64,000 nt of DNA from Lethocerus indicus (Eukaryota; Arthropoda; Insecta; Hemiptera; Belostomatidae): NCBI GenBank assembly GCA_019843655.1, contig JACDQD010000105.1, positions 2,852,001-2,916,000 on the forward strand. The letters run 5' to 3'. Position 1 is the first letter of the stretch. Each line of letters starts with the position of its first letter. Below, one piece after another: positions 23,201 to 37,500 of this stretch. The position numbers were made by a program, and so were the translations under genes. Under the pieces are notes generated by a model, which did not search any database, had not been told where the DNA came from, and saw nothing but the letters and a program-made list of their open reading frames with translations.

Positions 23201-26200
23201 AATTCTAATTGAACTATTCCTTATCCCGGATCCTAATACGAATTTGGGTGTCCCGCGGAAACGGACTACCTTTCCAGTTCTGTTTTAATCAATCGGAAAT
23301 TATAATTGAAGGAATATTCGCCACTCTTAACGGGATACGAACCCGGATTTTCGGGCTAGAATTCAGTTCGGTATAGGTTCCAGGAATCGGTTCCGGGAAA
23401 AGGGATAATTTAATTGGGAGTTACAAAATCGGCGGTAAGAATTTTGAACTGATTAAAACGTAGGAGCCGATAAATTCGACTGGAATTCAATTTTTGTTCC
23501 ACCCAATTTCATTAATGCGTTCCAGTGGAATCGAGTGGAATGTCAATTAACTACGCCTGTAGATTTCGATACGTAAAGAGTTGAAGAGTCGTATAAAATA
23601 ACCTTGGAATAATTTACATAATAATTTACACCTTCGCCCGCCGTATTGATATTCAGATAGAACACTTTCGCTCTCGTTTTATTTTTGCCGTTGCCCTCGT
23701 ATAAATTCTTGACCTACGCGCCGAATATTCGCCGGTTTATTTTATTGAGTATTCGCCTGAAAACACGGCCGAAATTTTCGGATGATTTTTATGGCAGAAA
23801 TATTAGAATGTTCCATCAAAAAATACAGGAATTTTATGATGATATAACTTGACTTAAACTCAACTCTATTAATCGAGTACGAACGGGATTAGGTCAATAC
23901 AATTTTCGCCGACGAGAAAGCAAGTTTATTTATTTCGGCAGCAAAAGTCCAGGGTCCTGTACGTGATGGAATCCTGGAAGACGTTTTCCTTCCTGTTTTT
24001 AAGGCTGGATTCGCTATTTTTGAAACCCCATTGACACTGTCTTCAGACAAAACTTCGTCGATGTTCCGAGAGGTCTTAACTGCAGTCGGGCTTAGTTTAA
24101 ATTGGCGGAATTAAATTTGGCCTTCTCTGACGACATCTCGCAACGCAGGGGTCTGAATTTAAACTGAATTGGATGTTTATTGGATTATATTGAAAGAAGG
24201 AGAATTGGGTCCATCTGTGGACGGCAAGTAAAAGTAATAATCCTCCATTATTTTCGCAACAACCCAACAGTTATTGTTGTCTACATCTCGTCGTTACCGT
24301 TTTGTCGCCGTATTAATCAGATCTTCTGAAACTCCGAAGGCGACGCGGGAACACAATTTTTTATTACGGCGGGTTGAAAAAATTAAACCCGGTCATAAAT
24401 TTTGTATCTCTGGCCGTTAGAAAAAAACAAACAAACAAACAAATATTTCCTCGGCCCCTTCGGTTCGAACACCGGCGAATTTCATTCAAATATATTACCT
24501 GGCATCGGTGCGAACATTTAGTGTGACATTTAGTGAGAAATTTTCTTCGGCCGGCGCCAACTATTAATATAGGCCCGAGGCTCGTATGAGCGCGAGCTCG
24601 TCGTGATTCATTCTTTCGCGTGAAAAAAGTCACAAACCGGGTTTTAACAGGAGGATTTTCACGGGCTATTCTCAGTTGTGTAGATCGTAATGAAGGCCAA
24701 GTACCTAATACAGATTTGTACGATTATTTAAATGCTTCTCTTTTCGGACGAATTTTGTGTCCTTGAAGCGTTGGGTCGTAAATACACCGGCCGTTGATTT
24801 TCAAATAGATTTATCGTGATCCTGTATTAAAACTATAGCAAGCCGTAGGCCTTATTATTATGGTAGATGCAGAAATTTCACTATAATAGTTCAAATAAAA
24901 AAACTGTTGCATCCGTGCCATATGGCGCGTTTGGCATCTGCAAGCGGTTTTCAGTTCCCGCCGTATTGTGATTTTATTCAAATCCGACTTTTGTATTTGT
25001 TTTCTGAAACGGATTGAAATAAAACACCTTCGCTAAGATACATTGACAGCCTTGAGTGCGCAACGAGTTTGAAGTATACATAATAATATCTTTACACGCA
25101 TGAATAATATGGCGTTAATCGGCGAATGAAATAGAACATTTTCGTTTGAAATCGGGTGTCTAGGATCAAATTTTCGAAAACAAAATAGTTGAGTATTATT
25201 TTTTATTGTGATTACCTTCCATTCGTGTTAATCGAGCGTTAAAGCGCAGAAAAACGGGAGTTCTAATATGACATCAGCGACACCAATAGCTGTCCAAAGG
25301 GACTGGGCAATACCGAAATAGTTTTTCGAGTGTTTTTGACCGTTGGCGGTGTGCGCTGTGCGGGCAGCGGCACGCGAGTCTTAAAACCGTTCTAAAATTG
25401 TAATCTCACTGGGTCTAAGAATAGACCGGTATACTCAATGAGCCAGACGCTAGCTAGCGGGGAGGCTCCAACTAGCCGGCCGTCCGCCCGCCTTCACCCA
25501 GTTATTGTCCCGTTTCATCAATTATAAATCGCCTTTACCCCGTGTCCCCCCCCCCACCGTACGGCTCTGTGGGGAATTTTCCGTATACAGACAGGAAACT
25601 GACACGGAATCCACGCATGAGGTTAAAAACACAGGATTCAGTACTGTACAGCACTATACTTGAACCGATCAATGTGGGGCACCGACGAACCGACAAATAC
25701 AATCGAAAATATTAACGATTGCACCCTACCATTACACCCTGCTGCATCTCCCAACCCCGTCCTACAGATAGAGATCTTTGAAAGTCCCGTTTGTCCGCGA
25801 TCTCGCCCTACAAAAATATAACAAATTTCAATCCGCCATCCTAATCAAAACGTCCGAATTTCGACATCCCCCCCCAACTTTGGGTATCCCCTAGGTTATT
25901 CTCTACCTGTTATTAGTGCTATTCGTACATCAATGTCGCCCATTGTAATTTACAGTTGTGACAATGAAACAATGAAAACAAAGAAGAAATAACTGTCCTA
26001 CGAAACTTTAGGAGGCGTTAGAAAAATTCACCGCTCGGTACACTTACACGAGATCGTCTATAAACTGCCTCTTTCGGACACAAATAGTCTGGCGCATTTA
26101 CTTACTCGAATGGGCCACTAACCTCTGTATAATTATAATGGTGATCATTTACGGGCATTGTATAAAAATATCGAGGAAAATAAGCGTATAGAATTCGTTT

Positions 26201-26242
26201 ATTTGTTTCGCCTTCTTCTGTCACGATAGTGTAGTTTTTGAA
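23201..26242. other. Non-coding AT-rich stretch, no gene recognised
   Basis: No frame above 89 codons and none with a domain. A C-run at about 25549-25556 and GC-rich sequence around 25450-25560 are the only compositional features. Confidence 0.45.
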
Positions 26243-26390
26243 TACCTGTCAATATGAGGGTTTGTATTCTCGATCTTCCGCCTGCTCTGCTCGCCATCTT
26301 CAGTAGTTCTTCGGGTCTAAAGACAGCGTGAATGAACCGAAACCGGTCCGTCAAATGATTCAAAACCGATAAAATTAGACCGCTGTTAGC
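26243..26390 (+). mobile_element. Family A foldback element, heavily decayed copy
   Basis: GAATACCTGTCAATATGAGG represents the long-end module. CTGCTCGCCATCTTCAGTAG is an intact piece of the left arm. GAACCGAAACCGGTCCGTCA with ATTCAAAACCGAT matches the inverted right arm. The intervening core TAGACCGGTTTCGG of the left arm is lost. Confidence 0.65.
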
Positions 26391-26747
26391 AGCGTCAAGA
26401 CAGTGTACTGTGTTTATTGTAGAAAGTGGCCACAGTTTTCCACTCCCGAATGGCGATTCTTTCCTCGATGTTTCACATCAATTCGCGGCCTCTACCTTGC
26501 GCGCCCGGCCTGTGTCAGGGGTCGTTGGGACGGCGGTCGGCTGGGACGGTCAGCAAATTCTGAATTCTGAATTCGCGCTGGCTGGCCCCCGGCCAAAACC
26601 TCTTGTTGGCTATTTAATTCGAATTAGGCGGACCCATTTTAAGCATCGGCCCTAAGCCCGAGCGACGAGACACCGCCGAAACAGTCTTAATGAGTTCCAT
26701 TATGCGGACCCGTCCCCTCTAATCTGCTTACATAAATTCAATTTCAT

Positions 26748-26751
<4 letters not shown>

Positions 26752-26794
<43 letters not shown>
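26752..26794. repeat. (AT)n microsatellite
   Basis: About 21 AT units without interruption. AT dinucleotide tracts can extrude as cruciforms and are length-unstable. Confidence 0.97.
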
Positions 26795-26796
<2 letters not shown>

Positions 26797-28099
26797 GCAA
26801 AGTGTAACCGTCAGTTTCTATATCCTAAAGTTGGTCGGAAGTCATAAATCGCAGATTCTAAAAAACCGATGTATTTCGGTATACAGTGAGATTCCAATCA
26901 ACAGTCTAACAATTCTTAATGTCCCTCCTGTTTTGTACGTGTAAAAACGATATTATTCACTGTATTTTTTTGGTTTGTCAGTCAAAATTTTCCCTTCAAT
27001 TTGAGCTCGCCTATGTATATTAAGGATATTCTATTAAAGCGGTTCCGTTCTAATGTACCAACACCAAGTGTTCAGTCTTGTTTTGACTGCTGTTAATTAA
27101 AATTACACTGTTTACATTGTCCTCCTGTACGCGGACGTTATTTCCATCGGTGGGGTGGGGGGGGGCTCTCTACATTGTAAAACGGCGGAGGGACGCCAGC
27201 GTCTGATAAGACGGGCTTTAGTGCACTTAACCAAATTGAGTTTAGCACTTACATTACCGCTGCTGCGTTCATTAACAGGAGGCATGCGGCAGGTAATCGC
27301 TCGCTTCCCCGGTCGGGGGGGGGATATCCCGGATTCCGCGGGGCCTCGAATAATAATGGCTCGGGGGGGGAAATGAGGATTGATTCGGGAGGAAGTGGAG
27401 ACGCGAATCGCGGGCGAATCGATGGACAGCTGTCTTGATTGGGGGGTGAAGGGGGCCCCCCACGCTATTAGAACCAATTGACTCTACCAGTAAGGGGGGG
27501 GCCATTAATACAGTGTAGCGACCGGGGTCAAGGTGTTTTCATATTTAAACGCTCGTCACTCTGGCGCTTTACTCTCCTTAGCCTTTATAAAGCATTTCGG
27601 TACTTGCTTTCGGTCGAATAAACATCTTAGAATCCCGATATTGAAAAACTATTTGCGTGAAAAACTATTGCGATACTTATGTGTAAAGTAAGAACTATGA
27701 TTGTGCCCGATCTCACCGGTGTTGATTTAATAATAAGTTCCGAAAGAATGCCTTAAGCGACCGGTTATCCTCACTACTTACAGTCACCGTTCATCTTGAA
27801 TTTAGGGATGAAAGATATGTTAGGCATTTTTTAAAGAATTCAGCCGCCGGAGTTGACGCCAGTTCCGTTCGTCCGATCGCCCTCGCTATGTGCCGTGTTA
27901 TTATTCGGTTTTGGCGAGATGACCTAAAACGGACAGGGGTAAATAGAGTCGGCCTTCGAGGCGGGGAACGAAAACGGGGCCCAATAGAGGAGACGGGGAC
28001 GGGGGTAATCTCCAGGGGGGCGAAACCGCCTTTTAAGATCAATCATTTCTCCGAAACCCACCCCGAGAAGGAGTGTGTCGAGACGATCTCGGTGGTAGA
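26795..28099. other. Non-coding stretch with G-runs, no gene recognised
   Basis: G-runs occur near 27157-27170, 27316-27323, 27363-27370 and 27494-27501 in otherwise mixed sequence. Open frames of 73-121 codons occur on both strands between 27112 and 27505 and reflect local GC content. Confidence 0.4.
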
Positions 28100-28121
28100 G
28101 GGGCGGGGGCGGGGGCGGGGG
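28100..28121 (+). other. Putative G-quadruplex
   Basis: Four G-runs of at least four bases are separated by single C residues (28100-28121), an ideal short-loop quadruplex motif. If the window is transcribed left to right, the G-rich strand is the one present in the RNA. Function is not shown. Confidence 0.75.
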
Positions 28122-28324
28122 ATGTTTTGCAAGGGGAAATTCGCGAAATAGCTCTCCGAGGAAGGAAGGTTGTCAACGTCGTACAGACTTCTCGAATTGG
28201 ATATGCGAAAAGAAATTTTCGGTTTTCTCGGGTTTCGCCGGTTCAACTATTTCGCAAACCTCGGGACAACTTCGAGGATTCTCACGATTTGTCAGAATCC
28301 GAATCGTTTAGCTTAGTTTTATCT

Positions 28325-28465
28325 CTCTTCTGTCTCGTTCCTCTGGTTCGATAGACCGATTTGGGCAATTCGCCGCCTTCAGCCAACCGGAGAACAGACA
28401 GGCGGAAGATCGTGTTTAACTAAGGTATTCCGTGCACTCGCAGATCACCATAACAGGTATTCCAA
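28325..28465 (-). mobile_element. Family A foldback element, heavily decayed copy
   Basis: CTCTTCTGTCTCGTTCCTCTGG with GATAGACCGATTTGGGC and CGCCGCCTTCAGCC are a diverged left arm lacking the long-end module. GGTATTCCGTGCACTCGC, then AACAGGTATTCC, is the long end at the right. The right arm between them is mostly lost. Confidence 0.65.
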
Positions 28466-31400
28466 GCTAGTTTGTGGCTGATGTTCGACCGTAATGAAAT
28501 GAGGAACGGTCCATCCGCGGTGGTCTATTTCCGTTTTTTTTCATTCCCCGTCTCGTTTTCTATTCGTTCCGTCGTCGGTTGGGGAGCGGGAATCGTTAAA
28601 GGGACCGGTCTGGACCATAGAGCGGTCTACCACTTTTAGAGCGGGGGATAAAACTGGAACTCCTTTTTTTATCGCTGTAAGGGGGTCAGTGCGGAACAGA
28701 AGTGTCCCGCCCTTAAAAACACGACTCTGGGGGCGGGTCCTGGGGGGGCGAGCTTTTACGAGGAGTACGGAATAAATGAAATTACTATGTGAGAGTAAAT
28801 CGTTTCTTGTAGGGAAATTAGAATGAGATATTCGCCGCCTTTTAAAATGGCTACGGCCCCCGTAATCCCCCTTCCCACTGTATAATTCAAATTTGTTACC
28901 TTCTTAAACACACGATCGGTGTTACGGCAAGTTAGGAACAGTTGTCTGGAATTCCAGCCTGGAAACGCGTCTCTAATGGGGCCGCAACAAGGCGCCTTCA
29001 GTTCAGAAAACAATATACGCTGCGCTCAACACTAGACAGTATAATTATATACTAAATCTACTCTAGTATTTTAGGTAAGATAGATTCCATTGTAAATGAC
29101 ATTTGGGCCCTATTTCTTCTGGACGGAAAATCATAGCTCTGATGTTCCTTTTGAGGTATCGCTATTAAATTTGGGTTTACGGAGGACCCAAAAATGCACG
29201 AAAAATTGTTATCATTGTGATTATCATTCGCAAATATGAACCTAGATATAGATTATATTTAATTCAATAATTGCAGTAAACCTGTGGGTTTGCTAAAGGA
29301 GACACATCAATTCTGTCAAAATAATATAGTATGAAACGATTCTTGTTAATAATTTATTACCAACGTATCATATTGACCATTAAAATATTAGATTTTATTA
29401 CTAATTGATTGTAAACGAAAAGATGAAACTACAAGGACTAGAAAATAAAGCAGGACTACGCATTATCGTTTTCTCTTTTCCCCCACTGTGGAGGGGGGGG
29501 GGTTCTTTGCCCGGTAAACACGAAACTAACGATTCGATCGATATTCCGATTAGATAGAGCCGCTGTTAACGGAAGTGGTGTCAATCGTGACTTATCTGCA
29601 TTTGGCGTGTTTAAAATGTAGAGCGGGCCCCGTTATCTGGGCCCGGTCTGTATGCGTTAGCGTAAATAGCCGGCCACATGGCCCAAAGCCGGCCAAAAAC
29701 CTATTAACAACAAGCCACAACACTTCTGATTTACCCCCTACCGAATCGGCCAAAATAGGATAATTTTTATTTACTTCAATAGCTTTATTGAATGACTGAA
29801 TTGGACAATTTCTTTAGGCCATTCTTGAATTATTTGCAATCCAAGCGTCCTGCTACTTTCCCTTCTCACGTCCTGTACTAAGAGCAGGTTCTATCACGAT
29901 AATTAAGTACACAATTGAGTATATGATTTATAATTTTCGATTAGGACTATTCAGATTTTATTATCCTGTCCAGCATTCCGTATTAGATAATTCACAGGAG
30001 TTTTCGGGCCACTTTTAAGAAAAAAAGCCCTTTTAGAATTAGTAAACATTTACATACGGGAAGTCGATTCCATGTGCAGTTAGCTTCTATAAGTTGTGTG
30101 AAGTGTTCGCATCGGTCAGACAAGTTTATGCTCTGTTTGCGCTTTAGACCGGTCTAAGAATGCCAAGCCGATTGTTTTCTGACAGCGGTGAACGGTCGCT
30201 TTTGGCCTTAAAGAATATAATATAACTGACCGGTAATTGAATACGGAGCGTAATTAATTATTTTCCAACATATTTCGGTCCAATCTCAGTTGCAGGGAAA
30301 AGTGAAATTCTGTCGATCGTGCATAGTCTGCCTGAAAACGGAACTAAGAAAGTTATGGAATATGGAGCTTTTGTTGTCTCGTTTTTTTGTTCTATTAGAC
30401 GAACTCTCTTCCCGATTGTCTATAGTCCATTTCTATAAATAATAGAGCTGGGTGGCTGCCGCCGTGCGATACCCGTTTTTAAATTATAACTGTGACATAA
30501 TTAGATTCCGGGGAATGATTGAGGGCCCGCAAGTTAACGAGCGTGACTGCCATTGATGAGCCTCTGTGAGTCACGAGCCGGTGAGTTCAATTTTAATCTC
30601 GGCCATTTACGACTCTTGAGGAGTGAGAGGGAGGGAGGGGGGGTGGAGGGTCGATTTATTTTTGTACGCGTATGACGCCGAAACGAGTTTCGAAACCGCC
30701 GTTCCCCTGTAGTTTTCCCAGAAGTGGAATTTTATTGAGCCGTTAAAATTACAGAAAAAATGAAGAAGAAGAAGAAGAGTAATAAAATTGAAAAATGCCC
30801 GCTCGTGTCTTCCGCCCGGTTACTTCAGTTCGGTACTCTCCGCTTTGGTCAAGTGTAAAAATGGCGATGGTTCAAAGGGTTTGTGGACCACTCTCGGATT
30901 GCGGTTAATATCGGCCTCTGCGGTGAACTTGTCTGTTATTTTGGCCCCCCTGTTTGCCTTGCTAGATTTTACAACCGAAACGCTCAAAATACATTGTTGT
31001 ACTCGAGTTCATGTTCAATTCGAATTAGTAATTATGAGGATGGAATCCAATCCAAATAGAGACTCCTTTTATGTAATGGGAGATCTGGCGTCTTGTAATT
31101 TATATATTTAAATAGTTGTTAAGGAACAACTATTGGATTTTCAATTCAATATTATTACTAATCTTGAACATGTCTTATTTCGCTACTAGTATCGATGCTT
31201 GTTTCTTGACTTTGTTCGAATTTTGCTTTTCCAGTCAGAAACTATCCCTACATTAATCCGAAGAAAAAAAAAGGAAAAAGCCCGACGAAAGTTTACTAGC
31301 TGTTCGCCCCGACTTTCTTCATTGTTGTCGCGAACCCCTTCGTCTGCCATTCAAATGGGTCAAGTCCAAGTCGAAGTACATTGCCATTCTCCCTGATTCA

Positions 31401-34400
31401 CTCAGGGAACACTTTCCCTCTTGGAATTTCTCGGGCGAAATAAAACCTTTTTCGAGTGGGACATTCTTAAATCGGGCTAGGCGAGTACATGCGTGATACG
31501 GCTCTGGATTTTTCTGCCGGCCCACTACTCTGTAAAAATTTTTAATTTAATTTTTTTTATTATTCTCCCCTGTTTTATAGTCGGGGCGATAAAGCCCGTT
31601 GCTCTGCTTTAGGGGTGAGGGCGGTCGGGCTCCTTCCTAGGGCCGAGATCTGTATCGTGTTTTACGGCCGTGCTCCTCCCCCTCGTTGTATTTCTTCTTT
31701 TTTATTTTATTTTTCATTTCTCTTTCTTCCCGGCCGTAATTATTCAATTTTTAAACAGGTCGCGAGCCGGGCCCTTTTTCGCCTCCCTTTTGCCTCAGAG
31801 AGAAGCCTTTGATGCAAGTCGATAAATATCACTCGAGATATTTCCTTCCTCCGGTCTTCCTCCTTCTCTCTTCCTTTGGCACGTGCGCCGTACGCCAAAG
31901 ACTATTTAAAATCTATATTACTCCCGGTAAACGTGGAAAGATCATAACTTCCGAAATTAATTTCTCGCTATATTCGTGTACTTGGACTTTGCGACTGAAG
32001 TGTGAAGGATTCCGTTCTGCGGTTTGTATCCGACCATTTTTGAATTTTCTCAACCGAATTATTAATTTTTGAAAAGTGAAAAACGCCACCCGCATTCAGA
32101 GGACGAAAAACGTGTATTTCCGGTCGGGTGACGGAGCCGAATTTCGGGGGACGGTCCAATTTTTCCGGATGACTAAGCGGTCTCGAAAAACGGTCGAAAC
32201 ACTTTGTGTACTGATTTTCCGTATTTCCACTTCATTGCGTACCGGAAAAATACGTGATTACGAATTAAACTGTCGGGAAATTCGGTTATCCCTCGGTCCT
32301 TTGTGACGAAAACTACTTTAAGATTTAAAACAGTTTTCGACATTTTCGACCTTCCGGTTTGCATCTTTGTGCGTCAAAATTACCGGACGTGCCCGATCAC
32401 CGGACGGTTTACAATTTCAGCCTCCCGACTTGCGTTTTCACCTTTATCGAAATAAAATTGTAAAAAGTACCGAATTTTTTCTTTACTCCCTTCAATCTTT
32501 AACGCTCTTTATCTCGAAATAAAATCTATGGATCACGAAAATTGCAAAATGTGCTTGTTTTATAGGGAAATCCAGTTCTATATTTGACCCGATAAGATAA
32601 ATACAGTAATTCCCCAACCTAATATTGCCGTTGGAGTGTTCCTGTTATAATTTCATACTCAGTTGTAGTTGATTATGAATCGTGACAAATTATTCTCCCG
32701 TTTCCCTTTTGTTCGCCCGTTCTGAATGCGACGTAATTCGTCTTTTGAATTTCTCCTTTCACCGCTTCAGCTTCATCGTAAAATCGTCAGCGTCGTCTGT
32801 CCGGGCGGTCAGTATTAATGATGGCCGCGGCCTTCATTTCTCCCCTTTGGACGCGGGACAAAAATAAATCTTTTGTCCACTCGTACTTTCCCCCCCCCCT
32901 CCCCTTCACGGTGCCCGTTCTCAGAATTAAATCTTAGATGTACCGTCTCCTCCATCCCGTTTCATTCCTGTCTATCTCTCTAGACCGGTCTATTCATAGA
33001 CCGCGGGCTGTGTCGGCTCGGACTTCGTCTCGATTGGGCGAAATCAATATAGGCCACTAGCCTCCCGGTATTCAGATACTTTGTTTTAACAGGCCGTAAA
33101 GTCGGGATAAATTATGACTCAGAGAGGGATCGGTTGTGTACCTCTAAATTGGTATATCCGCGTTTTAAACCAATATTTTCCGTCGTTCCTACTCTAGGCC
33201 CGAGTATTATGTGCCGGCCATTTACGTCGTCAACTTACCTGAAACCCCCTATGAAATGTCGCTTACAAAAATTTCCATCCTTGAAACATAATACCGAATG
33301 TTGACCATTACCAATTTCTTAACAGATTTACGTAGGCGATTGTGTCAAAAAAAATTTATTATTTTCGTAAATTAGGCAACTGTGACATCGGACGTGAGCA
33401 TTGGCGCGCAATAAAGGTCATATTGTAGTTTATTTGCGCCTAAGTCAGGAGGGAAAGTAGTTTATTGTAGTATTTTTATTGGTATACATAAACCGGGCCG
33501 ACCTCTACTATTCGCGAATATTAAGTAATTGCACTACTTCACACAACAGTGCAACAGTGTCCGGACTGAAGTGACGGATGAATAGCGGACAGAACTAGGC
33601 CATGAGAATTAGCTAAGTCTCTCAGCGCCCAATAATGCGTTCTCCTACCGTTCGTCTCCAAAGTTATACCAGAGTTTACACTGAACAGAAGAAGCCTTTG
33701 GGGCGGCCCGCGTGTAAGCTCAATAAAAATCAGTTCTTTATTCGCGAACGTTTTCTCTAGAATAATCTCAGCCGGCATTTAGCACAACAGTGGATTATCG
33801 AAGGTATGATCGGTAGACCGATACGGTCAGCGGACAGGTGTAGTTAGGGCCTACGGAAACACTATATGGAACACTTATAAACTAAGTTTGTACGAATTTT
33901 AATCTGCTCCGCTGATAACCTGGATTTGTGAAAAAATGCCAGAATGAAATAAGCATTGAACTGTTAATTTATGAAAGGAAAGGCGCACGAAAGTTACTCC
34001 ATCAACTGTTTATCCGACATTTTGTATTTAGGTACTGACGATGGTTTCGGCCCATATTTTCTGGTATGGTTCGGATACTATCACTCCGGAAGATCTTCCA
34101 TTCGCGTACAATCTATTGTATAATAGATCACAATCACAAGTTATAATAGTGACGGCCGTTTGTCTGTTGTGTATCGTCACTATAGCAGAGACGAACACGG
34201 CTTAATCGACCTAGTGATGTTTCACTCACCCCCCTCGGTTTCGTCGTATGATGAAAAGTATGATAATGGTTGTCGGGGCAGACGAACTGGATGGTACTCG
34301 TGTTCATCCCCGTCGGCCGAATATCAGTAGCATTGAAGGGGGCGGGGGGGGGGGCGGAGGCTGGCTTGGGACAGGAGTAAAAGCACCACCACACCAACCC

Positions 34401-34540
34401 CTGGCAACCGCCGCCAACCTCGGGGCCGTTAGAGGGTGGGGGGGGGCGGCTTTTGTTGCCAACATGAAAGGTGGCACTGGACTGGGAAAAAAGGGGAAAA
34501 AGAATCGGCTATTGTTTCTCGGCGTGGGCGGAGGGAGGAC
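28466..34540. other. Non-coding stretch, no gene recognised
   Basis: Six kilobases of mixed AT-rich DNA. Frames reach 117 codons (34248-34601 +), always as composition artefacts or without recognisable domains. A (GAA)n-like purine tract lies near 30760-30778. TAGACCGGTCTA-like palindromes at about 30147 and 32981 resemble the family A core but lack flanking homology, so they are not called. Confidence 0.45.
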
Positions 34541-34575
34541 GGAGGAGGAGGAGGAGGAGGAGGAGGAGGAGGAGG
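34541..34575. repeat. (GGA)n trinucleotide repeat
   Basis: About eleven perfect GGA units. Frames crossing it read poly-Glu, poly-Gly, poly-Arg or poly-Ser and are not genes. Confidence 0.95.
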
Positions 34576-37500
34576 GTACCAGAAGCACACTCCTGTCTTA
34601 ACTACCCCTCAGTTATAATCACGGCTCGGGCTCTTACTCCAGCCCCACTCACATCAGTCCTAAAATACTGATTTTTTTTCTTTCTTTATTTCTCTCTCGA
34701 ATTTGATTCTTCTGGCCCTATTCCACGAGAACGGAGTTGTGTAATACAAGTTGGGTTTATGGCTCTGATAAGCGAGAGGTACCTGTTGGGTTAACAGGTT
34801 TATAAGAAAGGAAATTATGCAAGACACGTTTCATGCAAGTGTGACGTTTTGAGAGTATTAACGAAATAAATAGTTTTTATTAAAATATCCCGGGAAAAAA
34901 TGTATTCGTCGTGGGGTTTTGAACGCGGTCTCTATTTAAAGCGGGTATTTACATTAACGTTCCTCGGTTAGAAAGTAGCGACTTATTACGGCCGTCATTA
35001 GCATTCCATCAGTGGCCCTGGCCGGCTCTATGACGCTGATTCATTACAGTCACGGTTTGATTGATAACCGTTGCCGATGGTGACGAGCCAAAAACGCGTG
35101 CCAAAATATCCCAAATATATTATTTATCCGCTGTCCGATTTGCGGGAAAAAATAAAATATAAAATCTGGAAGAGTCTGGATATACTGGAGTTGTCTGTTG
35201 GAAACTCTAAATCGTCCACCTGCCAGATAAACTGGAGTGTGTGCCGTCTCGCGCACGCCTGCCATAAAGTCTGTCTTAAGGCCAAATAAGCAATATTATA
35301 ATAATACAAGACACTATTCTAAAGCTAGGTAACATTTTCATCAAATTCGACCTGATATAGTAAGCGATATCAGAGATTTTCATGACACAATATTTTACGA
35401 TTGCACAACGCGCCGTAAACTGGAGGTGGGAGAAATTTAAAAAATTAGGCCTCTTTAATGGGATTTTGCGACGGTTTACCGGCGACTCTGAGCGCTTGAA
35501 ATAGTTTGACGTCACCGATAGACTTTGCGAAGCACCGGAGGTAGCTCGGGAACAAAAATAAAATATCATTATAATTCGATTTTCTCCCTCCCCCCCCCCA
35601 CCTTGCTTTGAGCCCTAGTTAACAGGTGCTTTTTATCTTGCCCTTTTGATGGGCTCCGAGACATGTTAAATATTGAGTTTTACTACCCGCTGGATATCGT
35701 CACATATAGGGATGGGGTATATATCATTTTGTAATTAGTTAGAGGTTGCCAAATTCATTAACAAATCTTTTGATGTTTGGACAGTTACCAAGTGCTGTCC
35801 TGATTGGTGCTTTTCTATTCAATATTATCGAGTCCATTGAATCAACCTTTTGGAAGTTGATTCTTTTACTAATGAATTTTCTGTTTATAGTTTCGCTCTG
35901 CACTGAAATGTCCAATAAATATTACCGTTTGACTATCAATATTTTGATTGTCAATAGTTTCCCGCCGGACGATAGCCAGCCAACGGCGGTTGGAATTCCG
36001 AGGGAATTCTGAAAATGAATTTCGCCGTGACTAAATGACCGGTTCATTTAGGCGGTCCGCCACGCCTTCCCGAACGGTGGATATTGTTCAATCGGTGCAC
36101 AACAATGTCGGTTGCATAGAGCCGGGCCGGTTGTGTTGCGCAACCGAACGGCAATTAGTTCCGCTGATAAGCTTCGACATTTTCCGCCCGTTTTACTGTG
36201 AAAGTTCACCGCCGCTCTGAAACGCCGTTTCGCGTCTCACAAACAAGTTTTCCAGTAATATAATTTTGTAATTACAGCAAATATTTCGGTCCGTTCGATG
36301 ACTTCACGCCGATCTGTTCTAACCCGAATCACACGCGATTTTGGAATTTTCATCAAATACACCTTTTCCTTGGACGTTTCCTCATTATAGAAATAATTTG
36401 AATTGAATAGAATATTTTTTTATTCTCAATTTTCGTCATCAATTTTTATTTCGACACCACCCGCCCTGCGGCCACTGAACCCGAACCGGTTTCGGCCGTC
36501 TTTTATTCCGAACTTTTGCAACAATACCGGTCTAACTGCCGCCCCGATTTCCATACGTTAATTGAGGGGGGGCCCCCGAATATTTTCTTTTTCCGATTTG
36601 AATTTAATTCCTGGGCGTTTGAACTGTGTTATTAATTGTCGGTTAACAGATAAAAGGCGACTCAGGTATTCATGGGAGGGGTCGGGGGGTAGGGTGGTGG
36701 TCTATAAATTTGCCGGCACGTTATAATCCCTAAATGAGATATGTTTCATGGGCGGCTTCATTTGTAATTCAGATCTACCGATCCACTCCCGCCTCCCTTC
36801 CTCCCTCCTCCGTGGATTTCGTGACGGAATCCGATCTCAAGAATAGCCGTTCCACTATTTTTTGACCTACGGCTGAATTGGTCTGACGGCCGAAATTAAG
36901 TTTTCTTCTGCACACCCGATGCTGTGATCAAATGAAATCTAAAACCCGGGGGGTGGAAATTACAGGAATTAGTTACCAGTGCACAGTATGATTCACCGGG
37001 AATTTAGGTATCTCTGTGATAACGATCTGTAATTGTCGCGAAAATTAAATCTAAAATACGACGTGCAGGTATCTTCCCTGTTTAGGAATTTTCTTCTTCT
37101 AAACACAGCCTACTAATGCTGTAATACCTTCTGACTTTGGCCGACTGCAAATTTTTAATTCCGCCCCACTTATAAAAAAGTGGATTTTCAATCGATTTTT
37201 AAAGTTCGCGAAACCGTTTAACCGTACTAACAGTATTGTACAAGTTGCACCGATATTAGTGTAATTTGGCGTTGTCGTATACTTTATTTCTCTGGACTTT
37301 GTGTACAGGGCCCGTTGAAAATGTTCGTCTAATTTATACGACCGCGGAACACGCCAATCCCGAAAAGCGAGCACCGTTTATACAGTAAGAGGCGGTGTAC
37401 AGTACAAAAAAAATTAACATTCGAGGACTCTAATAAATTTCGACTCTTGAAATGCAGCATAATGTAACCGGCGCGAGGAGGAGGAGGAGGGGGGGGGTTT

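Noticed and set aside
22821..23288. 155-codon open frame
   Set aside because: A second frame is open over much of it, no family is recognisable, and its end overlaps a decayed family B element.
30140..33000. TAGACCGGTCTA-type palindromes as extra family A copies
   Set aside because: Only the short core matches and there is no flanking arm homology.
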